Assembly (NCBI GenBank): GCA_965216225.1
Contig: CBDCFF010000019.1
Location: forward strand, 9,312-73,311
Source of the DNA: 3107 sp965216225
GTDB lineage: Bacteria > Pseudomonadota > Alphaproteobacteria > Rhodobacterales > Rhodobacteraceae
Reading direction: 5' to 3'
Length of the DNA stretch: 64,000 nt
Positions 24,443-32,519 of this stretch are shown one piece after another. The notes beneath the pieces were generated by a model. It saw only the letters and a program-made list of their open reading frames with translations, had not been told where the DNA came from and did no database searches. The translations under genes were made by a program, and so were the position numbers. The first letter of the stretch is position 1. Every line of letters starts with the position of its first letter.

Positions 24443-25606
24443 GTCCCCCGGAATTGTACTTTGTATCATTGACTGAGCGGGAATTGAGGAGGATGTTGCG
24501 ATGGTGGGACGTTTGGCGGATGCAGTGGTTCTGAGCGAAGATGAGCGCCGTTTTCTCGAGGGTCAGGTTCGGCGTCCCAAAGCGGCACGTTCGCTGTCGG
24601 ACCGATGCCGGATGATCCTGCTGTGCGCCGATGGATTGGCGAGCAAGGAAGTGGCGGCCCGGCTTGGGGTGCATGAACACACAGTCGGCAAATGGCGCAG
24701 ACGTTTTGTGCGATGCCGGATTGAAGGTCTCACCGACGAATACCGCTCCGGTCGCCCGCGCACCGTGTCGGACGATCAGGTGACTGCGGTGATTGAGCGC
24801 ACGCTGAACACGACCCCGAGGGATGCGACCCATTGGTCGCTCCGAAGCATGGCTGCGGCGACGGGACTGTCGCACACCACCATCCGGCGGATTTGGAACG
24901 GGTTCGGCCTGCAACCGCACCGAAGCGAGACATTCAAGCTCTCAACCGACCCGCTGTTGGTGGACAAGGTGCACGATATCGTCGGGCTGTACCTTTCACC
25001 GCCGAACAGGGCTATCGTGTTGTGTGTTGACGAGAAATCGCAAATCCAGGCGCTGGATCGCGAACAGCCTGTGCTGCCAGTGGTGCCCGGCGTGGCCGAG
25101 CGGCGCACCCACACCTGCATCCGACACGGCACGACGTCGCTTTTTGCAGCACTGGATATCGCCACCGGCGCCGTGATCGGCAAATGCTGCAAGCGGCGCC
25201 GCGCCACCGGGTTCCTCGACTTCCTCAAACAGATCGACCGGCAGATGCCGGACGGGCCGGAGGTGCATATCGTCATGGACAATTACGCCACCCACAAAAC
25301 CCCGAAGATCAAGGCCTGGCTGGCACGCCGCCCGCATTGGCATGTCCACTTCACACCGACCTCGGCCAGTTGGATCAATCAGGTGGAGCGTTGGTTTGCT
25401 GAACTGACGCGCAAGCAACTGCAGCGCGGCGTCCATCGTTCAACGGCGGAACTGGAAGCCGATATCGCTGCATTTATCGAGGCCCATAACGAAAACCCCA
25501 AACCCTGCAAATGGGTCAAACCCGCCGACCATATCCTCGCCTCTGTCAAGCGGTTCTGCCAACGCGCCCAACAAAACTCATGTGCCGAACTTTAGATGCA
25601 GGTGAC
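24443..25606 (+). mobile_element. IS630-family 'ISb', copy C
   Basis: 1164 bp. The left junction reads TG instead of TA, the right TA is at 25607-25608. Confidence 0.92.
24501..25595 (+). CDS. IS630 transposase (ISb copy C)
   Basis: 364 residues with intact DDE triad and TAG stop. A private change puts Pro in QVRRPKAARS, where the other three copies have His; LPVVPGVAER is another private change. Confidence 0.92.
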   Translation: MVGRLADAVVLSEDERRFLEGQVRRPKAARSLSDRCRMILLCADGLASKEVAARLGVHEHTVGKWRRRFVRCRIEGLTDEYRSGRPRTVSDDQVTAVIERTLNTTPRDATHWSLRSMAAATGLSHTTIRRIWNGFGLQPHRSETFKLSTDPLLVDKVHDIVGLYLSPPNRAIVLCVDEKSQIQALDREQPVLPVVPGVAERRTHTCIRHGTTSLFAALDIATGAVIGKCCKRRRATGFLDFLKQIDRQMPDGPEVHIVMDNYATHKTPKIKAWLARRPHWHVHFTPTSASWINQVERWFAELTRKQLQRGVHRSTAELEADIAAFIEAHNENPKPCKWVKPADHILASVKRFCQRAQQNSCAEL

Positions 25607-25678
25607 TAGGGCCTGTTGAGATTCGGGGTTTTCATTTGCGCTGACATCTGATTCATTCTTTCCAAAAGGGAGAATGAA

Positions 25679-26209
25679 ATGTTGAGCGAGCGTTTTGTTA
25701 TCAATGACGCGCAATGGGCTTTGATGGAACCGCATTGTTTTGGCAAGAAACGCGATCCCGGTCGCACTGGCGGTGACAGCCGTCTTTTTCTGGAAGCCGT
25801 ATTGTGGATCGCTCGAACCGGGGCGCCCTGGCGTGATCTTCCATCCGGCTTTGGCAATTGGAACACCGTTTACAAACGTTTCCGCCATTGGGTAAAAGCC
25901 GATGTTTTCAAACGGATATTTGACACTGTCTCAAATGACCCTGACATGGAGTATGTCATGATTGACGGCACAATCGTGAAGGTCCACCGCCACGGGCAGG
26001 GCGCAAAAGGGGGGCTCAAAGCCAGGCTACAGGGCGCTCTCACAGTACTCTTTTTCTGGAATTACCACCAGAATCCTGGCTCTGACAGATGCGCCTGGCA
26101 ATCTTGTCTCCTTCCGCCTGATGCCTGGGCAAGCCCACGATTTGAGCGAAACATCCGAGTTGATCGAGGGTGTTTCGTGCGAGATGCTCCTCGCGGATCG
26201 GGCGTTTGA
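25679..26209 (+). CDS. IS5c copy 2 transposase, first frame
   Basis: Intact N-terminal frame: RLFLEAVLWIARTGAPWRDL, VFKRIFDTVSNDPD and the first catalytic Asp in YVMIDGTIVKVHRHG. It continues out of frame after about residue 115 (LQGALTVLFFWNYHQ onward is not family sequence). AAAGGGAG lies just upstream of the ATG. Confidence 0.88.
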   Translation: MLSERFVINDAQWALMEPHCFGKKRDPGRTGGDSRLFLEAVLWIARTGAPWRDLPSGFGNWNTVYKRFRHWVKADVFKRIFDTVSNDPDMEYVMIDGTIVKVHRHGQGAKGGLKARLQGALTVLFFWNYHQNPGSDRCAWQSCLLPPDAWASPRFERNIRVDRGCFVRDAPRGSGV

Positions 26210-26447
26210 TGCCGACTGGTTGCGCGAAAATCTGGACAAGTCGGGGATTGTGCCAGTCATTCCGCCCAGATCGAACCGGAAGTTTCCGCCGGAATTTGAC
26301 AAACACTGCTACAAATGGCGACACCTGATCGAAAATTACTTCCAGAAACTCAAGGAATTCAAGCGTATTGCGTTGCGGGCCTGCAAAACAGATCAGAGCT
26401 TCTCCTCCATGATCTATCTGGCCGCGGCTATCATCAACTCACGATGA
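26121..26447 (+). CDS. IS5c copy 2 transposase, second frame
   Basis: Catalytic C-terminal half, nearly identical to copy 1 (ENYFQKLKEF here against ENYFRKLKEF). Needs frameshifting from the first frame to give a complete transposase. Confidence 0.85.
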   Translation: MPGQAHDLSETSELIEGVSCEMLLADRAFDADWLRENLDKSGIVPVIPPRSNRKFPPEFDKHCYKWRHLIENYFQKLKEFKRIALRACKTDQSFSSMIYLAAAIINSR

Positions 26448-26463
26448 ATCTCAACAGGCCCTA

Positions 26464-27627
26464 GTCACCCGGAATTGTAATTTGTATCATTGACTGAGCG
26501 GGAATTGAGGAGGATGTTGCGATGGTGGGACGTTTGGCGGATGCAGTGGTTCTGAGCGAAGATGAGCGCCGTTTTCTCGAGGGTCAGGTTCGGCGTCACA
26601 AAGCGGCACGTTCGCTGTCGGACCGATGCCGGATGATCCTGCTGTGCGCCGATGGATTGGCGAGCAAGGAAGTGGCGGCCCGGCTTGGGGTGCATGAACA
26701 CACAGTCGGCAAATGGCGCAGACGTTTTGTGCGATGCCGGATTGAAGGTCTCACCGACGAATACCGCTCCGGTCGCCCGCGCACCGTGTCGGACGATCAG
26801 GTGACTGCGGTGATTGAGCGCACGCTGAACACGACCCCGAGGGATGCGACCCATTGGTCGCTCCGAAGCATGGCTGCGGCGACGGGACTGTCGCACACCA
26901 CCATCCGGCGGATTTGGAACGCGTTCGGCCTGCAACCGCACCGAAGCGAGACATTCAAGCTCTCAACCGACCCGCTGTTCGTGGACAAGGTGCACGATAT
27001 CGTCGGGCTGTACCTGTCACCGCCGAACAGGGCTATCGTGTTGTGTGTTGACGAGAAATCGCAAATCCAGGCGCTGGATCGCGAACAGCCTGTGCTGCCA
27101 ATGGCGCCCGGCGTGGCCGAGCGGCGCACCCACACCTGCATCCGACACGGCACGACGTCGCTTTTTGCAGCACTGGATATCGCCACCGGCGCCGTGATCG
27201 GCAAATGCTGCAAGCGGCGCCGCGCCACCGGGTTCCTCGACTTCCTCAAACAGATCGACCGGCAGATGCCGGACGGGCCGGAGGTGCATATCGTCATGGA
27301 CAATTACGCCACCCACAAAACCCCGAAGATCAAGGCTTGGCTGGCACGCCGCCCGCATTGGCATGTCCACTTCACACCGCCCCCGGCTGGTTGGATCAAT
27401 CAGGTGGAGCGTTGGTTTGCTGAACTGACGCGCAAGCAACTGCTGCGCGGCGTCCATCGTTCAACGGCGGAACTGGAAGCCGATACCGCTGCATTTATCG
27501 AGGCCCATAACGAAAACCCCAAACCCTGCAAATGGGTCAAACCCGCCGACCATATCCTCGCCTCCGTCAAGCGGTTCTGCCAACGCGCCCAACAAAACTC
27601 ATGTGCCGAACTTTAGATGCAGGTGAC
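26464..27627 (+). mobile_element. IS630-family 'ISb', copy D
   Basis: 1164 bp between TA 26462-26463 and TA 27628-27629. Its left end reads GTCACCCGGAATTG, a better match to the right end (GTCACCTGCATC) than the GTCCCC of the other three copies. Confidence 0.92.
26522..27616 (+). CDS. IS630 transposase (ISb copy D), altered near the catalytic Glu
   Basis: 364 residues. The usual FTPTSASWINQVE is changed to FTPPPAGWINQVE just before the catalytic Glu, and ADIAAF is changed to ADTAAF. The catalytic acids are still present, but the changed loop may impair activity. Confidence 0.9.
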   Translation: MVGRLADAVVLSEDERRFLEGQVRRHKAARSLSDRCRMILLCADGLASKEVAARLGVHEHTVGKWRRRFVRCRIEGLTDEYRSGRPRTVSDDQVTAVIERTLNTTPRDATHWSLRSMAAATGLSHTTIRRIWNAFGLQPHRSETFKLSTDPLFVDKVHDIVGLYLSPPNRAIVLCVDEKSQIQALDREQPVLPMAPGVAERRTHTCIRHGTTSLFAALDIATGAVIGKCCKRRRATGFLDFLKQIDRQMPDGPEVHIVMDNYATHKTPKIKAWLARRPHWHVHFTPPPAGWINQVERWFAELTRKQLLRGVHRSTAELEADTAAFIEAHNENPKPCKWVKPADHILASVKRFCQRAQQNSCAEL

Positions 27628-27639
27628 TAGGGTCAGGAC

Positions 27640-27930
27640 TCATAGCCAGAATATGACGGTTGCAGCGATGTATATGGCGGATTTGAATACGTGTGCGCAT
27701 CGGTCATAGCGCATCGCGATGCGCCTCCAATCCTTGAGTTTTGCGAACAGGTTTTCGACCTTGTGCCGCCTCTTGTAGGTTTCGGCGCAGTGGGGGATGG
27801 TTTTTTTGCGGTTTTTCTTTGAAGGGATGCAAACCTCAATCTTCTGATCTTCAACGATTTTTCGAACCTTTGCGCTGTCGTAACCCCGATCCGCGATCAG
27901 AACCCTGGCCGCAGGCAGGTTGGGCAGCAA
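27640..27930 (-). CDS. IS5b copy 2 transposase, second frame
   Basis: C-terminal half with LIADRGYDSAKVRKIVED and KRRHKVENLFAKLKDW. Frameshift fusion with the first frame is expected. No break seen, so this copy may be functional. Confidence 0.82.
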   Translation of the reverse strand: MLPNLPAARVLIADRGYDSAKVRKIVEDQKIEVCIPSKKNRKKTIPHCAETYKRRHKVENLFAKLKDWRRIAMRYDRCAHVFKSAIYIAATVIFWL

Positions 27931-28049
27931 AACATCCGCGCCCTTGAAGTCGCTACGCTGACCCGCCGTCAGATGCAGCCTGACAGGGCGACCCGCACCG
28001 TCTCCAACGACATGCAGTTTCGTATTCAGCCCTCCCTTTGTACGCCCGA

Positions 28050-28397
28050 TCAGGCGTGGCTCGGAGCCCCCTTTTTGAGGCTGGACGCCGTGCGATGTGC
28101 TTTGAGATGGGTTGCGTCAATCATGAGAGTGTCGGCGTCCGGGCCAGAGGGGTTGGCCAATTCTTCGAAAATTCGTTCGAAAATACCTTTGCGGGACCAG
28201 CGCACAAACCGATTATAGAGCGTTTTGTGAGGGCCGTATTCGACAGGCGCATCGCGCCAGCGTAAACCGTTGCGAATAATGAGAATAATACCACTCAACA
28301 CACGACGGTCATCGACCCTGGGCTTGCCATGGGACTTGGGAAAGAAGGGCTCAAGGCGCGCTGTTTGTGCCTCCGTCAGCCAGAAAGGATCGCTCAT
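28050..28397 (-). CDS. IS5b copy 2 transposase, first frame
   Basis: 115 residues from MSDPFWLTEAQTAR, same composition as copy 1 with a few substitutions (GIILIIRNGL against GIIFIIRNGL). First catalytic Asp in MIDATHLKAH. Confidence 0.88.
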   Translation of the reverse strand: MSDPFWLTEAQTARLEPFFPKSHGKPRVDDRRVLSGIILIIRNGLRWRDAPVEYGPHKTLYNRFVRWSRKGIFERIFEELANPSGPDADTLMIDATHLKAHRTASSLKKGAPSHA

Positions 28398-28503
28398 GTC
28401 ACTACTCCGTTTTGCAGAACTCTGATTCACAGGTTCAAAACAAAGTCAATGGGTCCTGACCCTAGGTAATTTTGTGGTGCATTATCCGAAAGAGTGGCTA
28501 TTA

Positions 28504-28529
28504 TCGCTACAAGTGGGCGATTGTAGCGA
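28504..28529. promoter_or_regulatory. 9-bp perfect inverted repeat upstream of an unknown gene
   Basis: TCGCTACAA (28504-28512), 8-nt spacer, TTGTAGCGA (28521-28529), ending 13 bp before the probable ATG at 28543. Position and symmetry suggest an operator for a dimeric regulator; a hairpin near the ribosome-binding site is the alternative. Confidence 0.45.
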
Positions 28530-28542
28530 AAGCGGAAAGAAA

Positions 28543-29082
28543 ATGTCTGGTTTTTCGAAGCAGAACGTGGATGCCGTGCCGGTCGCCGACGCCGGATGCG
28601 GCCCGGCAGAAATGGTGAGTGTCGCGCGGGAAGGCCCGTCAGGCGAAAGTCGCGCCGGGTGCCGGTGTGGCGACCCTGGGCAGGTGCTCCGGTCGCTTGA
28701 GCAGCTTGGGCATGAGGCGCGCGTTGATCTGCTCATGGCCGCGGCGCTGCGCACAGGGGGCGATTTCAGGCCCGCGTTTTCCTGCTCCCACAGGCCGAAA
28801 CCCCGTGCGATGCTGGATGTCTTCGGCATTTTCGTCACCGCATGGGAAGAGCGTGAAGCCATTGCCAAATGGATGACGATTGCGCGCGCCAGTCAACATC
28901 GCATCCACATGACCCGGCAGGCACATGCTACGCTGAAATCGCCGGCTGCGAATGATGCCGCGCTTCGCATCGCCTGCCATGTCATCCACGCCCATCCGCG
29001 ATCGCGCGAATGGGCTGAGGGCGCCGCGCATATCCTGGCGTTACTTGAGCGCCGCTCCGACGTGCCGCCGGACGCTCAATAG
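28543..29082 (+). CDS. Hypothetical protein next to the IS array
   Basis: 179 residues from MSGFSKQN (GGAAAG upstream); a longer start at 28474 is possible. I do not recognise a family. The C-terminal two thirds look protein-like (VDLLMAAALRTGGDF, IFVTAWEEREAIAKWMTIA, AALRIACHVIHAHPRSREW, ILALLERRSD), probably all-helical, without membrane segments or catalytic motifs. The array ends only 80 bp upstream, so its native promoter may be lost or reduced. Confidence 0.55.
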   Translation: MSGFSKQNVDAVPVADAGCGPAEMVSVAREGPSGESRAGCRCGDPGQVLRSLEQLGHEARVDLLMAAALRTGGDFRPAFSCSHRPKPRAMLDVFGIFVTAWEEREAIAKWMTIARASQHRIHMTRQAHATLKSPAANDAALRIACHVIHAHPRSREWAEGAAHILALLERRSDVPPDAQ

Positions 29083-29112
29083 CGCGGATCCTGCGATGGC
29101 CCCGACACCCGG

Positions 29113-30039
29113 TCATTTGCACAGACACCAGCGCATGATCGCCTTTTGCGCGTGCAGACGATTCTCGGCCTCGTCGAAAATGACCGAATTCGGGCCATCC
29201 ATGACGCCGGATGTGGCCTCGTCATCCCGGTGTGCGGGCAGGCAGTGCATGAACAGCGCATCGGGCCTGGCGAATGACATCAGGCGGTCGTTCACCTGAT
29301 AGGGGCGCAGTTGATTGTGGCGACGTTCGCGCGCCGATTGCGGATCGTGCATGGAGACCCAGGCGTCGGTGACGATCAGGTCGGCGCCCTCGGCGGCCCT
29401 TTCCGGATTGCGGTCGATCTCGACGGTCACGCCCTTCGAGCGCGCAAGTTCCACAAGGCCCGGCTCGGGGTCCAGTGTCTCCGGCCCGGCAAAGGTCAGG
29501 TCAAAGCCGAACTGCCCGGCGGCGTGAATGAAGGACGCGCAGACATTGTTGCCGTCGCCCGACCACACGACCTTTCTGCCCCGGATCGGTCCGCGATGTT
29601 CCTCATAGGTCATCACGTCGGCCATGATCTGACAGGGATGCGTCCGGTCGGTCAGCCCGTTGATCACCGGCACACCGGCATGTTCCGCCAGTTCCAGCAG
29701 CGTTTGTTCCTCGAAAGTGCGGATCACGATCAGATCGACATAGCGGCTCAGCACCCGCGCGGTGTCGGCGATGGTCTCGCCATGGCCCAACTGCATTTCC
29801 CTGCCCGACAGCACCATGGTCTGCCCGCCCATCTGGCGCACGCCGACATCAAAGCTGACGCGGGTACGGGTGGAGGGTTTTTCGAAGATCAGTGCAACCA
29901 TGTGGCCTTTCAGCGGCTGCTCGTCATCCGGCGCGCCCCTGGGGCGGCCATTGCGGGCCGATTTCATGGTCAGGGCGCTGTCGATGATGCCGCGCAACGC
30001 ACCGGCGTCGGTCTTGTGGATGTCAAGGAAGTGGTTCAT
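29113..30039 (-). CDS. argF: Ornithine carbamoyltransferase
   Basis: 308 residues. Makes citrulline from ornithine and carbamoyl phosphate in arginine synthesis. Motifs: carbamoyl-phosphate loop STRTR at 56-60, HPCQ at 134-137, and the C-terminal FMHCLPAHR ornithine-site loop. The gene overlaps argD by 4 bp (ATGA), so the two are translationally coupled. Confidence 0.96.
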   Translation of the reverse strand: MNHFLDIHKTDAGALRGIIDSALTMKSARNGRPRGAPDDEQPLKGHMVALIFEKPSTRTRVSFDVGVRQMGGQTMVLSGREMQLGHGETIADTARVLSRYVDLIVIRTFEEQTLLELAEHAGVPVINGLTDRTHPCQIMADVMTYEEHRGPIRGRKVVWSGDGNNVCASFIHAAGQFGFDLTFAGPETLDPEPGLVELARSKGVTVEIDRNPERAAEGADLIVTDAWVSMHDPQSARERRHNQLRPYQVNDRLMSFARPDALFMHCLPAHRDDEATSGVMDGPNSVIFDEAENRLHAQKAIMRWCLCK

Positions 30040-31220
30040 GCGACGGGATCCTTCGCGATGGCGGCGGCGGCGGTGTCAAGCCGCACGACCGCCTCGGCAA
30101 TGTCTTCATCGGGGATGTTCAGCGCGGGCAGCAGGCGCACCACATTGTCGGCTGCGGGCACGGTCAGCAGCCCCGCATCATGACCCGCCTTCATCACCTC
30201 CGTGCCGGGCGCCCTGCATTTCAGCCCCAGCATCAGGCCCGTCCCGCGCAGGCTGTCGAACACATCCGGATGCGTGGTGATCAGCCCTTCCAGCTTCTGC
30301 CGCAAAAGGCCCGCCTTGCGGTTCACTTCGGCAAGGAACGCATCGTCGGCGACCACATCCATCACCGCACACCCCACCGCGCAGGCCATCGGGTTGCCCC
30401 CGCAGGTAGAGCCGTGCGTACCGGGCGCCATGCCGGAGGCGGCGGTTTCGCCAGCCAGTACCGCGCCCAGCGGAAAGCCGCCGCCGATGCCCTTGGCGAC
30501 CATCATGATATCCGGGGCGACGCCTGCCCATTCATGGGCGAAAAGCCTGCCGGTCCGGCCCATACCGCATTGCACCTCGTCGAGGATCAGCAGCGTCCCG
30601 GTTCGGTCGCACAGGTCGCGCAACCCCTTCAGGTGCGCATCGGACAGCGGGCGAATGCCGCCTTCGCCCTGGATCGGCTCGACCATGATTGCGGCGGTGG
30701 TGTCATCGACAGCGGCCTCGACCGCCTGGTGATCGCCGAACGGCAATTGCGTGAAGCCGGGCAGGAGGGGGCCAAAGCCCCCGGTCATCCTTTCCGACCC
30801 GGCGGCAGAGATCGCCGCGATGGAGCGGCCATGGAAAGAACCGTCGAAGGCGATGATTCCCGTCCGCTCGGGGCAGCCCCTGTCATGCCAGTACCTGCGC
30901 GCCATCTTCACCGCCAGTTCGCAGGTCTCGGTTCCCGAATTGGTGAAAAACACCGTGTCGGCAAACGTGGCGTCCACCAGCCTGTCGGCCAGCGCCCGCT
31001 GCGCCGGAATGTGGTAGAGGTTGGAGACATGCCAGAGCGCGCCCGCCTGTTCACCGAGGGCCGCCACCAGCGCCGGGTTGGCATGGCCCAGGCAGTTCAC
31101 CGCGATCCCGGCGCCCAGGTCCAGAAAACGTCGGCCGTCCGCCTCCTCCAGCCAACTGCCTTCGCCCTTGACGAAGGTAAGGGGCGCGCGCGCATAGGTC
31201 GGCAGGACAGACGGGATCAT
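30036..31220 (-). CDS. argD: Acetylornithine aminotransferase
   Basis: 394 residues from the ATG at 31220, preceded by GGAAGGA. Class III PLP aminotransferase that makes N-acetylornithine; many members also act on succinyl-diaminopimelate. Seen are FTNSGTETCELAVKMAR (cofactor phosphate site), LILDEVQCGMGRTG (PLP Asp) and MMVAKGIGGGFP with the Schiff-base Lys. First gene of argD-argF. Confidence 0.95.
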   Translation of the reverse strand: MIPSVLPTYARAPLTFVKGEGSWLEEADGRRFLDLGAGIAVNCLGHANPALVAALGEQAGALWHVSNLYHIPAQRALADRLVDATFADTVFFTNSGTETCELAVKMARRYWHDRGCPERTGIIAFDGSFHGRSIAAISAAGSERMTGGFGPLLPGFTQLPFGDHQAVEAAVDDTTAAIMVEPIQGEGGIRPLSDAHLKGLRDLCDRTGTLLILDEVQCGMGRTGRLFAHEWAGVAPDIMMVAKGIGGGFPLGAVLAGETAASGMAPGTHGSTCGGNPMACAVGCAVMDVVADDAFLAEVNRKAGLLRQKLEGLITTHPDVFDSLRGTGLMLGLKCRAPGTEVMKAGHDAGLLTVPAADNVVRLLPALNIPDEDIAEAVVRLDTAAAAIAKDPVA

Positions 31221-31465
31221 GGGCGTATCCTTCCAGCAGAAAGCCAATGGGTGCCGTACACCAGAGGCCAAGTCAACATTTTCGGAAAAGGCTGCGCCGG
31301 GGGGCGCGGGCGAACGGGATGCGGAACGTCAGGCGCGTCGGCGTCGGTTCAGGGTCTTGGGCCGCATCGTGTTCATGGGGTGGCTCTTTAGGGGCAAGGC
31401 CGCGCATTGTCCAGAGAATTTGTTTCCCGCTTTCGCCTGACGGCAGTTCCCATTACCGCTTGGGC

Positions 31466-31570
31466 ATGGAGAACCGAATTCGCCCGAACCCGGCCGCCGC
31501 CGTGGCCTTCATGCTGATGGCCTCGGTCTTCATCGCCGCGGTCAATCTGCTGGTCAAGGCCCTCGGGCAA
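31466..31570 (+). pseudogene. Truncated EamA/DMT-type transporter, N-terminal remnant
   Basis: About 35 N-terminal residues (MENRIRPNPAAAVAFMLMAS, then a hydrophobic helix ending LLVKALG) match the start of drug/metabolite-transporter family proteins. The frame then enters foreign DNA (QERCCTDAVTFDIE) and stops at 31627. The rest of the gene is not found beyond the IS481 remnant, so insertion was accompanied by deletion. Confidence 0.6.
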
Positions 31571-31620
31571 GAGCGTTGTTGCACGGATGCGGTCACGTTT
31601 GATATTGAGGCGTTTCGTTC

Positions 31621-32280
31621 TCAATAGCTGTCACATCCCGTGTGATTGTACGGCTTCTTTCTGAAGAGTTCGGGCTTTTCTTGATGCCAGTCCTTGAGCG
31701 CATCAATTGGCGTGCGGCCTTTCAGAACGGATTGCGGCAACTGGCCGTTGTAGAGGCGGACGTAGCGGAGAAGCGTCCGCTCCAGGTCCTCGCCGCTGCG
31801 GAAACGGTGGCTCTGGAGCACGTCCTCGATCCGACCGTTGAAACGCTCGACCATGCCGTTGGTCTGCGGCCGCATCGGTGGGGCCAGGCGATGCTCGATC
31901 CCGAACCCGGCGCAGAGGCGGTCGAACTCATGATTGCCGGTCGCGGCGCGGCGGCGAAGGCCGAAGAGCCTGTCGGTGAACTCCTTGCCATTGTCCGTCA
32001 GCACGCGGGTGATCCGCATCGGGGCGGCGCGCTCCAGATCGCGCAGGAACCGGCGGGCGTTGGCCGCAGTCTTCGCCGGATGGATGCGCACGAAGACCCG
32101 GCGGGTGGCGCGGTCGATCGCGACGAACAGATACCGGCGCTTCTCCTCATCGGCCATCTGCGGCAGGTATTTCACGTCGATGTGGATGTCGCCGGGCTCG
32201 TATGCCTTGAACGGCGAGGGTCTATCTGATCGTCCGGGATGGAACAGCCCCGAGGTCCTGGTCAGTCGGAGGCCGTTCAT
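31621..32280 (-). pseudogene. IS481-family transposase lacking its N-terminal HTH
   Basis: 219 residues containing the rve integrase core: HIDVKYLPQM, VLTDNGKEF and NGMVERFNGRI carry the three catalytic acids, and the C-terminus (RKKPYNHTGCDS) is typical. The usual ~100-residue HTH part before FKAYEPG is absent; upstream there is an unrelated short stretch and then a stop. The plus-strand sequence 31571-31628 (GTTGTTGCACGG and on) may be an end of another element. Confidence 0.8.
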
Positions 32281-32519
32281 TTCGCAACATTCTTCGCAAA
32301 TACGCCGATACGCAATTTACATTGTCTGGCTCCCGGATGGTTACGCGCTTCCCGCACTCCCCAGCGGCGCCGACAAGGGGCCATTTCCGCGAACTGCGCC
32401 ATGATGCTACAGACCGGGTAAATTGCAGGCGACATGAATCGGGCAAATCCCGCCCCGTTGCCGTACAAGGCGAAATGCCGTAATCAGCCTTTTGAACGGT
32501 ATTTGCAGCAGGCGCCGCC

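Larger units (their letters stand above)
25609..26461 (+). mobile_element. IS5-family 'IS5c', copy 2
   Basis: 853 bp with ends GGGCCTGTTGAGATTC on both sides, TA at 25607-25608 and 26462-26463. It is a direct repeat of copy 1 at a distance of 2022 bp. Confidence 0.92.
27630..28462 (-). mobile_element. IS5-family 'IS5b', copy 2, last bead of the array
   Basis: 833 bp with ends GGGTCAGGACTCAT and, reverse-complemented, GGGTCAGGACCCAT. TA at 27628-27629 and 28463-28464. Host sequence resumes at 28463. Confidence 0.92.

Noticed and set aside
20420..28462. Regular repeat spacing that at a distance resembles a CRISPR or other repeat array
   Set aside because: The units are complete 0.8-1.2 kb insertion sequences with transposase genes; there are no short repeats with unique spacers and no cas genes.
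410..28462. Composite transposon carrying host cargo between ISa or ISb copies
   Set aside because: Between ISa copies 1 and 2 there is only 340 bp of intergenic DNA, the guaD-pheT arrangement is explained by independent insertions with their own TA duplications, and the array holds no cargo genes.
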